Positions 14,024 to 21,283 of a stretch of 64,000 nucleotides of DNA are shown in pieces. Position 1 is the stretch's first letter. Each line of letters starts with the position of its first letter. A program made the translations under genes and the position numbers. Below the pieces are notes generated by a model. That model saw only the letters and a program-made list of their open reading frames with translations. It was not told the DNA's origin and did no database searches. Origin of the DNA: Pseudarthrobacter sp. W1I19 (GTDB lineage Bacteria; Actinomycetota; Actinomycetes; Actinomycetales; Micrococcaceae); contig NZ_JAUSZR010000001.1 of NCBI RefSeq assembly GCF_030817835.1, positions 124,001-188,000 on the forward strand, in the 5' to 3' direction.

Positions 14024-16141
14024 TCAGGCGTCGGGAAACTCTGCGCCCAGCGTGGAGAGGACGCCGAAAGCCTTGGTGCGGATTTCCTCGTATTCCTCGT
14101 CCTGGACTGAATCGGCCGTGATGGCGCCGCCGACGCCGAGGGTCAGATCCACGGTCCCGTCACCTCCGCCGTTGATCACCAGGGTGCGGATGGCGACGGC
14201 GAGGTCCGTGGCGCCATTCAGTGAGAAGTAGCCAATGGCCCCGGAATAAAGCCCGCGTGAGCCGCCTTCCAGCCGGTCCAGGATGGCCATGGTGCTGATT
14301 TTCGGCGCGCCGGTCATGGAGCCTGCCGGGAAGCAGGCTGCCACGGCCTCGGCCCGGGACGATCCGCGCTGCAGTTGGGCGTCGATGGTGCTCACCATCT
14401 GGTGGACGGTGGCATAGCTTTCGATCGCGCAGAGCCTGCTGACAGTCACGGAGCCGGGGACGGCGAAGTGGCTGAGGTCGTTCCGCAGCAGGTCCACGAT
14501 CATGATGTTCTCGGCCCGGTCCTTCAGGGACGTGGCAAGGTCGGTGCGCAGCGCTGTGTCTTCAGCCGGGCTCGAGGAACGGCCGCGGGTTCCCTTGATG
14601 GGTTCGGCGCGCATGCCGCCGTCGGACGCAATCTTCAGGAAGCGCTCGGGGGAGGTGCTGGCTACCGCCAGGCTGCCGAACCGGAGGTAGCTGGCAAACG
14701 GTGCCGGGTTCTTGCGGCGCAGGGCCAGGTACGTTTGCCAGGGGTCCAGCGCGGCTGCGGGAATCCGGGCTGACAACGTGGTGGTCAGGCAGACCTCGTA
14801 GGTATTCCCCCCGGCAATTTCGTACTGGGCGGCCGCGATCTTCTCCCGGTATGCTGCGCCGGTATCGCGGCTTACGAACCTGGCCGCTTGGGAAAGGACG
14901 ACGCCGGTGCTGCCGCCGGCCTGGGTGGCATGACCCACCCGGGCTTCGTGGCCGGCAGCCTCTTCGACGGCCGTGCGGGCCTTATCGAGCCAATCCTGGC
15001 CATCCGGTGCGTCCAGGGCCAGCAACCACGCGGTGCCTTCGGCATGGTCCAGGACCACGGCCCTGCTTGCGAAGATCAGGGCAGCATCGGGGGTGGGGGC
15101 GGAATAATCAGTTCCGCCGGTTTCCCGTTTGAGTTCGTAGCCCAGGCATCCGAGCCAGCCCAGCGTGAATTCGCCGGGGTAGCCATTGGGGGTGCTGACC
15201 GACGCGTCGCCCCACACGGTGTCCAGCCAGCGGAAGAACGGGCCTTCCATGGTGGCCGACGCGCAGCCGGCCTGGATACTGTTGACGCCTGAACGGTGCG
15301 ACAGCTTCTGGCCCAACAGCCCGCCGTCGTCCGCCATGATGCTGAAGCGGCTGCGTTCAGCGGCGGCCGATTCGGCCTGGTCCTCCCTGGCGGGGGCAGC
15401 ATGGCGAGCCTTGGGAAAGCTCACGGCCGGAGCGCCGGCGTTGGACGAGTCCAGCCAGGCGGCGTTGGCGGAAGTGCCATAGAGGGCGTTGAACAGGGTG
15501 GCGGCATCCGGGCGCGCGTCCAGACGTTCGGCATGCATACCCAGGCCGCGCCGGGCCGAGAGTTCAGGGGACAGCACGGGGGCCAGGGCGGGAACGTATG
15601 GAAGGAGCTGCAGCACGTCCGTTGGGGCGGACCCGTCGGCGCGGTTGAGCACCCGTACGTCTGCGTGCTGCGGGACGTCGTCGCCGCCCAGCCACTCCTC
15701 TTCCTGTGCCGCCCACTGGTCCCAGTAGGGTTCGTAGGTTCCGCCGTCGCGCTCCAGGGCGCGGCTCCGTCGGATGTCATCCGGGGAGTCCGCCCAGACA
15801 ACGGCGCTGAGCAGGGGCCGTGCCGCGGCGGCGGCCGCGCCCACTCCCTCAACGATCACAATCTCGGCGGGCAGCGTGACGCGGGAGTCGCCGTCGTAAT
15901 GCCTTTCCCAGTCCCAGCTGGTCCAGGTGGCAGCGTCACCACGGCTCAGGGGTTCCAGGACCGTGGTGACGTAGCGGTCGATGCCCGCCAACAGCCCGTT
16001 CCAGCCCGGGTAGATGTCCTCGAGGTGGAACAGAGAAACCTTGTGGTGGGCGCGCAGCCGTGCCGCCAGTTCGACGGCGAGAGTGGTCTTCCCCGCGCCC
16101 GAGCGCCCGTCGATGGCAATGATGACGGGGGCTGGGCTCAT
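14024..16141 (-). CDS. pabB: P-loop kinase-like domain fused to aminodeoxychorismate synthase component I
   Basis: A 705-residue fusion. Residues 12-19 (GRSGAGKT) are a Walker A in a uridine/nucleoside kinase-like domain covering about 1-190, with FHLEDIYPGW and IVIVEGVGA as further kinase-type motifs. A poorly conserved stretch (about 200-260) leads into a chorismate-binding domain that is typical from about 400. Its motifs include YEVCLTTTLSARI, PERFLKI, EPIKGTRGR, AENIMIVDLLRNDLSH and PAGSMTGAPK. The last part should aminate chorismate with PabA-supplied ammonia. No glutamine amidotransferase gene is in the window. The role of the kinase domain is unknown. An ordinary anthranilate synthase is less likely given nearby pabC. 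Confidence 0.85.
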   Translation of the reverse strand: MSPAPVIIAIDGRSGAGKTTLAVELAARLRAHHKVSLFHLEDIYPGWNGLLAGIDRYVTTVLEPLSRGDAATWTSWDWERHYDGDSRVTLPAEIVIVEGVGAAAAAARPLLSAVVWADSPDDIRRSRALERDGGTYEPYWDQWAAQEEEWLGGDDVPQHADVRVLNRADGSAPTDVLQLLPYVPALAPVLSPELSARRGLGMHAERLDARPDAATLFNALYGTSANAAWLDSSNAGAPAVSFPKARHAAPAREDQAESAAAERSRFSIMADDGGLLGQKLSHRSGVNSIQAGCASATMEGPFFRWLDTVWGDASVSTPNGYPGEFTLGWLGCLGYELKRETGGTDYSAPTPDAALIFASRAVVLDHAEGTAWLLALDAPDGQDWLDKARTAVEEAAGHEARVGHATQAGGSTGVVLSQAARFVSRDTGAAYREKIAAAQYEIAGGNTYEVCLTTTLSARIPAAALDPWQTYLALRRKNPAPFASYLRFGSLAVASTSPERFLKIASDGGMRAEPIKGTRGRSSSPAEDTALRTDLATSLKDRAENIMIVDLLRNDLSHFAVPGSVTVSRLCAIESYATVHQMVSTIDAQLQRGSSRAEAVAACFPAGSMTGAPKISTMAILDRLEGGSRGLYSGAIGYFSLNGATDLAVAIRTLVINGGGDGTVDLTLGVGGAITADSVQDEEYEEIRTKAFGVLSTLGAEFPDA

Positions 16142-16157
16142 GGATTAGAGCGTACCG

Positions 16158-16280
16158 TTATCCCTGCCGGGCTTTCATCCGCGGGTTCTTCTTGTTGATG
16201 ACGAACGTCTTTCCGCGCCGCCGGACAATCTGGGCGCCCGGGATTTTCTTCAGTGCGCGGAGTGAATTCCTGACCTTCAC
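16158..16280 (-). CDS. rpmJ: 50S ribosomal protein L36, zinc-free type B paralogue
   Basis: A 40-residue gene starting GTG at 16280 behind an AAGGAG site. The protein opens [17 protein letters not shown] and ends NPRMKARQG, clearly L36. The four zinc ligands of ordinary L36 (a Cys-x2-Cys pair plus Cys and His) are absent, and the core reads [15 protein letters not shown]. Such Cys-free L36 copies replace the zinc-binding form under zinc starvation and are typically repressed by Zur. It lies 54 bases downstream of a COG0523 gene that has a Zur-like box in front, so the two probably form one zinc-limitation operon. Confidence 0.93.
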   Translation of the reverse strand: MKVRNSLRALKKIPGAQIVRRRGKTFVINKKNPRMKARQG

Positions 16281-16334
16281 GATGTGCTCCTTTTTTTGAA
16301 TGTTGGTGGTTTGGTTGCTCGTACAGGCGCCGGG

Positions 16335-17450
16335 CTAGCTGGCAGTTCCCTTTGGGGGCGTGCTTTCCTCGAGTGGGAACAGTCCAAAGGGATCGTGCAT
16401 TCCATTGCCGCCAGCGGCGAGTTCCTCGTCCGTGAGCTGGCAGGAGACAAGTAACTGCTCGAACTCGTCCGCGTCCAGGCCCTCACCCGTAGCGGCGATG
16501 ACGGTCGCGGCCGGCTCCTGGGCCGTCCGCTTCACCCCGCCGGCTGGAGCGCCTTCCGGCCATGGCCCCAGGTTTTCCAGCCACACGCGGGGGCCGATGC
16601 CCTGGATTGCTATCCGGCATGCGGGTGCGGAGGCCATCCACAGCTGGCCGCGCAGGACGCAGCACCCTTCCGCGAGTGTTGCCAGCACCTGCCGGAACCT
16701 CCCGGGGTGCAGGGGGCGCTCCACCCTCTGGAACATGGTGGCGAACGGCGAGCCGGGTGTGCCGGAGGACCGGGTGGGCATAAAAGCGTTCCCGGGTGCC
16801 GTCCTGGCCACCGCATCTCTGTAGCGGTGCAGTCCCGCACGGACAGCCGCCGCGTCATGCGCCACCTCAATATGCGGAGCTAGTTCAGGGATCAGGTGCA
16901 GGCCGCGCTCCCGGCCCAGGGGATCCGGCGGAACAATGTCCGGCTCGGTGAGGAGCACGGTATCTGCGAAGGCGAGTTCACCCAGCAGGAATTCACCCGG
17001 TGTCCGTTCCTCTTCCGGCAGCGGGGTGAACCCTGATTCAAAGAGGGTGTGGGCTTCCCAGATGTTGTCCTCCAGGGCGTCGGGAGAGCAGGCGAGGACC
17101 ACCGAACCTACGGATGCCGGCCGGGATAGGGTGCGCCGTAATGCGGACACCGCCGCTGAGGAGGGTACGCCAGGGGGAAGGCCGATGATGATCGGGCCTG
17201 CGGCTTTTTTGAGCAGCCTCTCGATGCTGGGCACCAGGTCCAGCCGTACTGCGCAGCTGAGGCATCCGTGCTCCAGCGTGGTCTCCTCGCGTTCAAGGAG
17301 GATGCGGCCGCTGAAGACCCGGCGGATCACGAGTCCGCTCTCCAGGAGGTCGTGAAGGACCACCAGGCTGCCGGGACGGGCTGCCGCGAGGTCTTCGCAC
17401 GCCTGCTGCCGGCAGAGTGCATCGAGGGAACTGACGACAAGGAGGGTCAT
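16335..17450 (-). CDS. COG0523/CobW-family protein with degenerate P-loop, probable zinc-homeostasis role
   Basis: A 371-residue relative of the COG0523 metallochaperone GTPases. After the opening strand (MTLLVVSSL) the expected Walker A (GxxGxGKT) is absent, and the sequence reads DALCRQQACEDL. The family's metal motif GCxCC appears as GCLSC (Cys63, Cys66), with one cysteine replaced by serine. The C-terminal CobW-C-like region (PLHPGRFRQVLATLAEGCCVLRGQLWMAS) is present. It may bind metal but is unlikely to hydrolyse GTP. The Zur-type box lies 14 bases upstream of its ATG and zinc-free rpmJ follows, pointing to zinc starvation. Confidence 0.8.
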   Translation of the reverse strand: MTLLVVSSLDALCRQQACEDLAAARPGSLVVLHDLLESGLVIRRVFSGRILLEREETTLEHGCLSCAVRLDLVPSIERLLKKAAGPIIIGLPPGVPSSAAVSALRRTLSRPASVGSVVLACSPDALEDNIWEAHTLFESGFTPLPEEERTPGEFLLGELAFADTVLLTEPDIVPPDPLGRERGLHLIPELAPHIEVAHDAAAVRAGLHRYRDAVARTAPGNAFMPTRSSGTPGSPFATMFQRVERPLHPGRFRQVLATLAEGCCVLRGQLWMASAPACRIAIQGIGPRVWLENLGPWPEGAPAGGVKRTAQEPAATVIAATGEGLDADEFEQLLVSCQLTDEELAAGGNGMHDPFGLFPLEESTPPKGTAS

Positions 17451-17463
17451 GCCAACCAGACTA

Positions 17464-17482
17464 ATTGAGAACCATTCTCAAT
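17464..17482. promoter_or_regulatory. Zur/Fur-type operator
   Basis: ATTGAGAA and TTCTCAAT are perfect 8-bp inverted arms around CCA. The spacing and AT-rich arms fit Fur-superfamily boxes of actinobacteria. It sits 14 bases upstream of the COG0523 start codon, and the downstream Cys-free L36 makes Zur the likely repressor. Confidence 0.75.
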
Positions 17483-17567
17483 ACAAGCCAAGCCTGGCTG
17501 GCTCCGATTGGCGGGCGGCGCTGGTTGTCCACCCGCCTGTAGCGCTGTGGTCGGGGCTGCTTTCCCG

Positions 17568-18104
17568 TCAGCCCTGCCGCTGGAGCTGCGTGTTTTCCAG
17601 GACGGCCCCTTTGATGTATTCCACCAGACCGGGCAGGGCGTTATGGACCTGGTGCCATACGACGTCGAAGTCGGCCTGCCCGCCGTACCAGGGGTCCTCA
17701 ATGCCCTGGTCCAGCAGGTCTTTGTCCGCCAGGCGCGGATCAAAGCTGCGCAGCATGCGGATTTTGTTCCTGGATTCCTGGTCCGGGGCGGACTCGCTGA
17801 GCCAGGCGTGGTGGTCAATGTCCAGGGCGAGGATCAGGTCCCGTTCACGGAACCACGAGTGCTGCCACTGGCGGGCGATGTGTTTGTCCCAGTTGAGCTG
17901 CGTCGCGCCGAGGCGCCGGGCTGCGCGCGGGTCTATCGGCCGCCCTGCCTCATAGCCGGTAGTGCCCGCAGAATCAACGGCCACCAGGCCCTCAAGCCCT
18001 TCGCGTTCCAGGGCCGCGGCGAGCATCAGCTCAGCCATGGGGGACCGGCAGATGTTTCCGGTGCAGACGGCGATAACACGGTATGGGCTCGACGCTGAGT
18101 TCAT
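17568..18104 (-). CDS. Low-molecular-weight protein-tyrosine phosphatase
   Basis: The P-loop CTGNICRS (residues 14-21, Cys14 and Arg20 of C-x5-R) near the N-terminus and the general-acid segment IEDPWYGG near residue 140 define the LMW-PTP family. The length of 178 residues is normal to slightly long. These cytoplasmic enzymes dephosphorylate tyrosine on proteins, often kinases of capsule synthesis, but no such kinase is nearby. An arginine phosphatase or arsenate reductase role is less likely given the intact DPWY loop. It is followed downstream by the zinc cassette promoter and appears to be a separate unit. Confidence 0.9.
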   Translation of the reverse strand: MNSASSPYRVIAVCTGNICRSPMAELMLAAALEREGLEGLVAVDSAGTTGYEAGRPIDPRAARRLGATQLNWDKHIARQWQHSWFRERDLILALDIDHHAWLSESAPDQESRNKIRMLRSFDPRLADKDLLDQGIEDPWYGGQADFDVVWHQVHNALPGLVEYIKGAVLENTQLQRQG

Positions 18105-18234
18105 AAACTAAGCATGAGCGCTAACAGGCCCGTTGGCTAGCCACCGGTTCACAAAGGTTGACTGTTTTGTAAAGAAGCTGTGCTTATCCGTCATTCCCCT
18201 GCTGCGTGCAGGGGGCAGGGCGCTCAGTGGAAGC

Positions 18235-18858
18235 TCAGTGGAGGAAGGCCAACAGGATTCCCACTGCCACAAACAGCGCGCCGAAGGACCGGTTGAGGAC
18301 CAGCTGCCCGCGCGCGCTGTGGGTGAACCGCTCAAAGGATCTGGCGGCCGCCGCGAAGAAGAACCACATCACAAGGACATCGATGACGACGATCGTTGCC
18401 GTCAGCACCGCGTACTGGGCCAGGAGGGGTTGTTCGGGCCGGATGAACTGGGGCATAAAGGCCAGGAAGAAGATGATGGCCTTTGGATTCAGCAGGTTTA
18501 CCCAGAATCCGCGCCGGAAGATGGACCAGGCGGGCTCGTTCTGAAGGCCGGCAATTTTCTCCTGCTCGAGGTCGGGCTTGGCGAGGAACTGCCTGATGCC
18601 CAGATACACCAGATAGGCGGCGCCTGAGTACCGGATGACGTTGAAGGCGATGGGCGAGCTGGCCACCAGGACGCCCACGCCTAGGGCCACGATCACTACG
18701 TGGATCACCAGTGCTGCCTGCTGGCCGAGGATTCCCCACATGGAGCGCCGGAACCCGGCGCTCAGGGAATTGCTCATGGTGTTGATGGCTCCTGCGCCGG
18801 GTGTGAAACTGATCAGGACGCCGGCGCCGGCCAGGGTGAGCCACAGGGAAAATTGCAC
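18235..18858 (-). CDS. LysE-family amino-acid exporter
   Basis: A 207-residue membrane protein with about six hydrophobic segments. It opens LWLTLAGAGVLISFTPGAGAI, contains the family's FTPGAGAINTMS region, and has NLLNPKAIIFFLAFMPQF after a charged cytosolic loop, both hallmarks of LysE/RhtB exporters. It probably exports an amino acid or analogue such as homoserine, threonine or lysine; the substrate cannot be read. It lies 21 bases downstream of the vapC-like gene and may share read-through but has no functional link to it. Confidence 0.88.
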   Translation of the reverse strand: MQFSLWLTLAGAGVLISFTPGAGAINTMSNSLSAGFRRSMWGILGQQAALVIHVVIVALGVGVLVASSPIAFNVIRYSGAAYLVYLGIRQFLAKPDLEQEKIAGLQNEPAWSIFRRGFWVNLLNPKAIIFFLAFMPQFIRPEQPLLAQYAVLTATIVVIDVLVMWFFFAAAARSFERFTHSARGQLVLNRSFGALFVAVGILLAFLH

Positions 18859-18879
18859 CAGCCAAGTTTAGTGCGGCAA

Positions 18880-19272
18880 TCACCAGAGGGTTGCCACGGG
18901 TCCGAACGCCTGCAGGTCTTCATCTGCGGTAACGAGGGTAAGCCCCTCCACCATCGCCTGGGCAGCGAGCATTCGGTCAAAGGGATCCTTGTGGTCCCAG
19001 TCCAGTTGTCCCGCGGCGAGGGTGTGGGGAGACGAGACGGCGAGCTCAGAGGCGTAGAGGTGGGCAACCTGCCGGCCAAAGCTCGTGACAATTGCCGCTC
19101 CAAAGGGCAATTTTCCTTGCCGGTGCTTATGGGACAGCTCGTAAGCGGTGACCGGTGAGACGAAGATTTGGTTTTCCAGTTTGGTAATGGAACTCCTGGC
19201 TTTGCTGGACAGCAGCTTGGGTTCCGCGACCGCCCACAGGAAAACGTGGGTATCCAGGAGGAGCCGCATCAT
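18880..19272 (-). CDS. vapC: PIN-domain toxin of a type II toxin-antitoxin pair (VapC family)
   Basis: A 130-residue PIN domain. LLLDTHVFLWAV carries the first acidic residue, SPVTAYELSHKH the second, and WDHKDPFDRMLAAQAM the third and fourth. These form the Mg-dependent RNase centre typical of VapC toxins. The ATG at 19272 overlaps the antitoxin stop (GAATGATG), so translation is coupled; the next codon is also ATG, so either may be used. The length is standard. RNA target unknown. Confidence 0.9.
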   Translation of the reverse strand: MMRLLLDTHVFLWAVAEPKLLSSKARSSITKLENQIFVSPVTAYELSHKHRQGKLPFGAAIVTSFGRQVAHLYASELAVSSPHTLAAGQLDWDHKDPFDRMLAAQAMVEGLTLVTADEDLQAFGPVATLW

Positions 19273-19493
19273 TCCGCAGCCCCCATCTCCGCTTCGCTCC
19301 AAGGCTCGTAGAACTCGTCAGGAATGTGAAGGGGGCCCAGGAACCCCAGTTCCCGCTTATGCGGGCGTTCGATCTTTACCAGCCGGGCAACAGGCCTTCC
19401 TGCTTTGGCAATGACCACGTCCTCGCCGTTTTCCACCTGGTTCAACAGCTCGGACAAACGCGTTTTTGCTTCCTGGACGTTGTACTGTCCCAT
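19269..19493 (-). CDS. vapB: Phd/YefM-type antitoxin partner of VapC
   Basis: A 74-residue antitoxin from the start at 19493. The N-terminal YNVQEAKTRLSELLNQVENGEDVVIAK is the Phd/YefM DNA-binding fold, and the C-terminal PHKRELGFLGPLHIPDEFYEPW should wrap the toxin. A longer frame reaches an ATG at 19568, but those 25 residues are unlike the family and would cover a promoter and operator, so the downstream ATG is preferred. No ribosome-binding site precedes it, which fits a leaderless message. Its stop overlaps the toxin start. Confidence 0.85.
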   Translation of the reverse strand: MGQYNVQEAKTRLSELLNQVENGEDVVIAKAGRPVARLVKIERPHKRELGFLGPLHIPDEFYEPWSEAEMGAAE

Positions 19494-19530
19494 GTTGACC
19501 AAGTCTAGTTGGTCAACCTCCGCGATGTAA
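19494..19530 (-). promoter_or_regulatory. Leaderless-type promoter and autoregulatory operator of the vapBC pair
   Basis: On the minus strand TTACAT (19530-19525) and TAGACT (19507-19502) are spaced 17 bases, with the -10 ending 8 bases before the antitoxin ATG. An inverted repeat GTTGACCAA-N6-TTGGTCAAC (19494-19517) covers the -10 and touches the start codon. That is a natural site for autorepression by the antitoxin-toxin complex. Confidence 0.6.
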
Positions 19531-19650
19531 GGTTCTGCCCAGTATTCGTTGTCGCCGTAGTAGCTCATGGGCCGACGATATTCCCAAGCAGCAACCAGCG
19601 GCAGCCCGCAAAGTGGCTATGTGGATATCGGCACTTCCGCTTGCAGTTGA

Positions 19651-20469
19651 CTAGGCCCGCGCGATGACCTCGCCATTGGGAATCAGGAACCAGCCGTCGT
19701 CCGTGGAGCCCCAGCGGTGCCATCCGGCAGAGATCCTGGCCAGGTCCGCAGGATTGGCGAAGCCGTATTCGAGCGCCTGCTCTGCGAAGGCGGAATGGAG
19801 CACTCGCTCGCCCCAGACGCGCGCCTGCCACCGCCGCTGCTGCCCCGTGGCGTAAAGCCAGTTGCTGCTGGTGGGCGCGACGTCGGTGAAGCCCGCTGAC
19901 TGGGCCCAGCTCACCAACCGCCGCCCGGCGTCGGGCTCTGCTCCGTTCCTGCGCGCGATGCGCTGGTAAAGCTCCATCCACTCATCCAACTCAGGGATGG
20001 CGGGGTACCAGCTCATGCCGTGGAAGTCGGCGTCGCGCACCGCCACAATTCCCCCGGGTTTTGCCACCCTGCGCATCTCCCGCAGCGCCTCCACGGGATC
20101 AGTCAGGTGCTGGAGCACCTGGTGGGCGTGGACGACGTCGAACGTCTCGTCCTCGAAGGGGAGGTCATAGATGTTGCCGGCGACGAATTCGACGTTCGCT
20201 ACTTCACGCTCGACGGCGAGGGCCTTGGCCTGGGCGATGATGTCCGGCGAGCGGTCCAGGCCGATGACCCTGCCGGGGCTTACCAGCCCCGCGAAATCGC
20301 AGGTGATGCTGCCCGGGCCGCAGCCGACGTCGAGCAGGTCCGTCCCGGGCGTGAGGTGCGGCAGGACAAACGCGGCCGAATTCTCGGCGGTCCTGGCGGC
20401 ATGGGCGCGGACCACCGACTCGTGGTGGCCGTGCGTGTAAACGTCGTCTTCGGGCTGCTGCGCACTCAT
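19651..20469 (-). CDS. Class I SAM-dependent methyltransferase
   Basis: The Rossmann motif LLDVGCGPGSITCDFA and the following VIGLDRSPDII acidic residue bind SAM. NVEFVAGNIYDLPFEDETFDVVHAHQVLQHLTDPVEALREMRRVAKPGG completes the UbiE-like core in several steps. The C-terminal third (SWYPAIPELDEWMELYQRIARR and after) is a substrate cap typical of small-molecule methyltransferases. I use ATG 20469 rather than the TTG two codons upstream. The substrate is unknown. The gene is probably monocistronic, and an imperfect palindromic element lies just upstream. Confidence 0.88.
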   Translation of the reverse strand: MSAQQPEDDVYTHGHHESVVRAHAARTAENSAAFVLPHLTPGTDLLDVGCGPGSITCDFAGLVSPGRVIGLDRSPDIIAQAKALAVEREVANVEFVAGNIYDLPFEDETFDVVHAHQVLQHLTDPVEALREMRRVAKPGGIVAVRDADFHGMSWYPAIPELDEWMELYQRIARRNGAEPDAGRRLVSWAQSAGFTDVAPTSSNWLYATGQQRRWQARVWGERVLHSAFAEQALEYGFANPADLARISAGWHRWGSTDDGWFLIPNGEVIARA

Positions 20470-20483
20470 AACCAAACGCTACC

Positions 20484-20549
20484 CCCAACTGGGTTGCATT
20501 TAACGTCGCGAAAAGCCTGTTTGGGGACCTTAAGTGCCAGTCAGTTGGG
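20484..20549. repeat. Imperfect palindromic intergenic element, CCCAACTG family
   Basis: The outer arms CCCAACTG (20484-20491) and CAGTTGGG (20542-20549) are perfect. Internal positions continue with partial pairing (GCATTTAA against TTAAGTGC). The right arm runs into the last codons of the MarR gene. The left end resembles the element at 39976-40030, which also begins CCCAACTG and continues GT-GC into GTCG. Confidence 0.5.
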
Positions 20550-21104
20550 CGCGGCGGGCGGTTCTTCCCGGGCCGCCACCGTGGCTTCCACCATCGCGGT
20601 CATAAAGCGGGTGACTGTTTCCAGTTCCTCCGGGGAGAAGTGGGCCATCGCGCTGCCCATGTGGCGTGCGAGCGGAGCGAAGATGGCGCCCCCTTCCTCG
20701 AAGGCCTTGGGCGTCATCCGGAGGTGGACCTGCCGGCGGTCGGAGCTGTCCCGTTCCCGCACCACATGTCCCGAGTTGTCCAGCCGGTCAATCAGGGCGG
20801 TGGTGGCCGGAGAGCTGAGGTTCAGCTCCTTCCGCAGCAGCCCGGGCGTGACGCTGCCGCCGCTTGCGGTGTGGCGCATGATGACCGCCAGCGCATTCAG
20901 GTCCGTCCGGTGCATGTCCTTCCGTCCGCCCGCCGCGTCCACGTAGCGGTTGGCTTCGAGCGTGAACTCCTGAAGGAGCCGGATCAGCGGGTGGGGGCCG
21001 GCGCCGCTCCCGCGAGGGCTGCCTTGGGGAGGTCCTCCCTGGGGAGTTTCGGGCGCGGCGGGAGTCCGGTTGCCAGCCACGTCCACCTCCATATTCTGCC
21101 GCAT
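20541..21104 (-). CDS. MarR-family transcriptional regulator
   Basis: After a Pro/Gly-rich N-terminus of about 37 residues, the protein shows the MarR winged-helix: DLNALAVIMRHTASGGSVT, then LRKELNLSSPATTALIDRLDNSGHV, then the wing RERDSSDRRQVHLRMT. The dimer helices follow (FSPEELETVTRFMTAMVEA). It is transcribed divergently from an MMPL transporter with two similar 19-bp inverted repeats between, so it most likely represses that transporter in the absence of a toxic ligand. ATG 21104 is used; an in-frame ATG four codons later is equally possible. Confidence 0.9.
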   Translation of the reverse strand: MRQNMEVDVAGNRTPAAPETPQGGPPQGSPRGSGAGPHPLIRLLQEFTLEANRYVDAAGGRKDMHRTDLNALAVIMRHTASGGSVTPGLLRKELNLSSPATTALIDRLDNSGHVVRERDSSDRRQVHLRMTPKAFEEGGAIFAPLARHMGSAMAHFSPEELETVTRFMTAMVEATVAAREEPPAAPN

Positions 21105-21217
21105 AAGAAGTCTTGCCGGCCAGAGCGCCTCCAGCGTCCGGCCGTACTGACGGATATTACTTCAGCCGCGTGGGCGCTCAGGTATCGGTCGTGAAAAGAA
21201 AAAGCTAGCTCAGCACT

Positions 21218-21258
21218 TATCTCTATCATGGAGATACTCTAGGATGGAATCAATCCTA
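21218..21258. promoter_or_regulatory. Twin 19-bp inverted repeats, candidate MarR operators
   Basis: Site 1 is TATCTC-N7-GAGATA (21218-21236) and site 2 is TAGGAT-N7-ATCCTA (21240-21258). Both have 6-bp arms and 7-bp spacers, and their centres are 22 bases apart, about two helical turns. They lie between the marR start and the MMPL ATG at 21284, a typical arrangement for a MarR dimer pair. Confidence 0.6.
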
Positions 21259-21283
21259 CTCCAGCGACTGTCCGGAAGGCATC

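Noticed and set aside
19494..19568. Longer antitoxin reading frame from 19568
   Set aside because: The extra 25 residues are not like Phd/YefM proteins and cover the likely promoter and operator.
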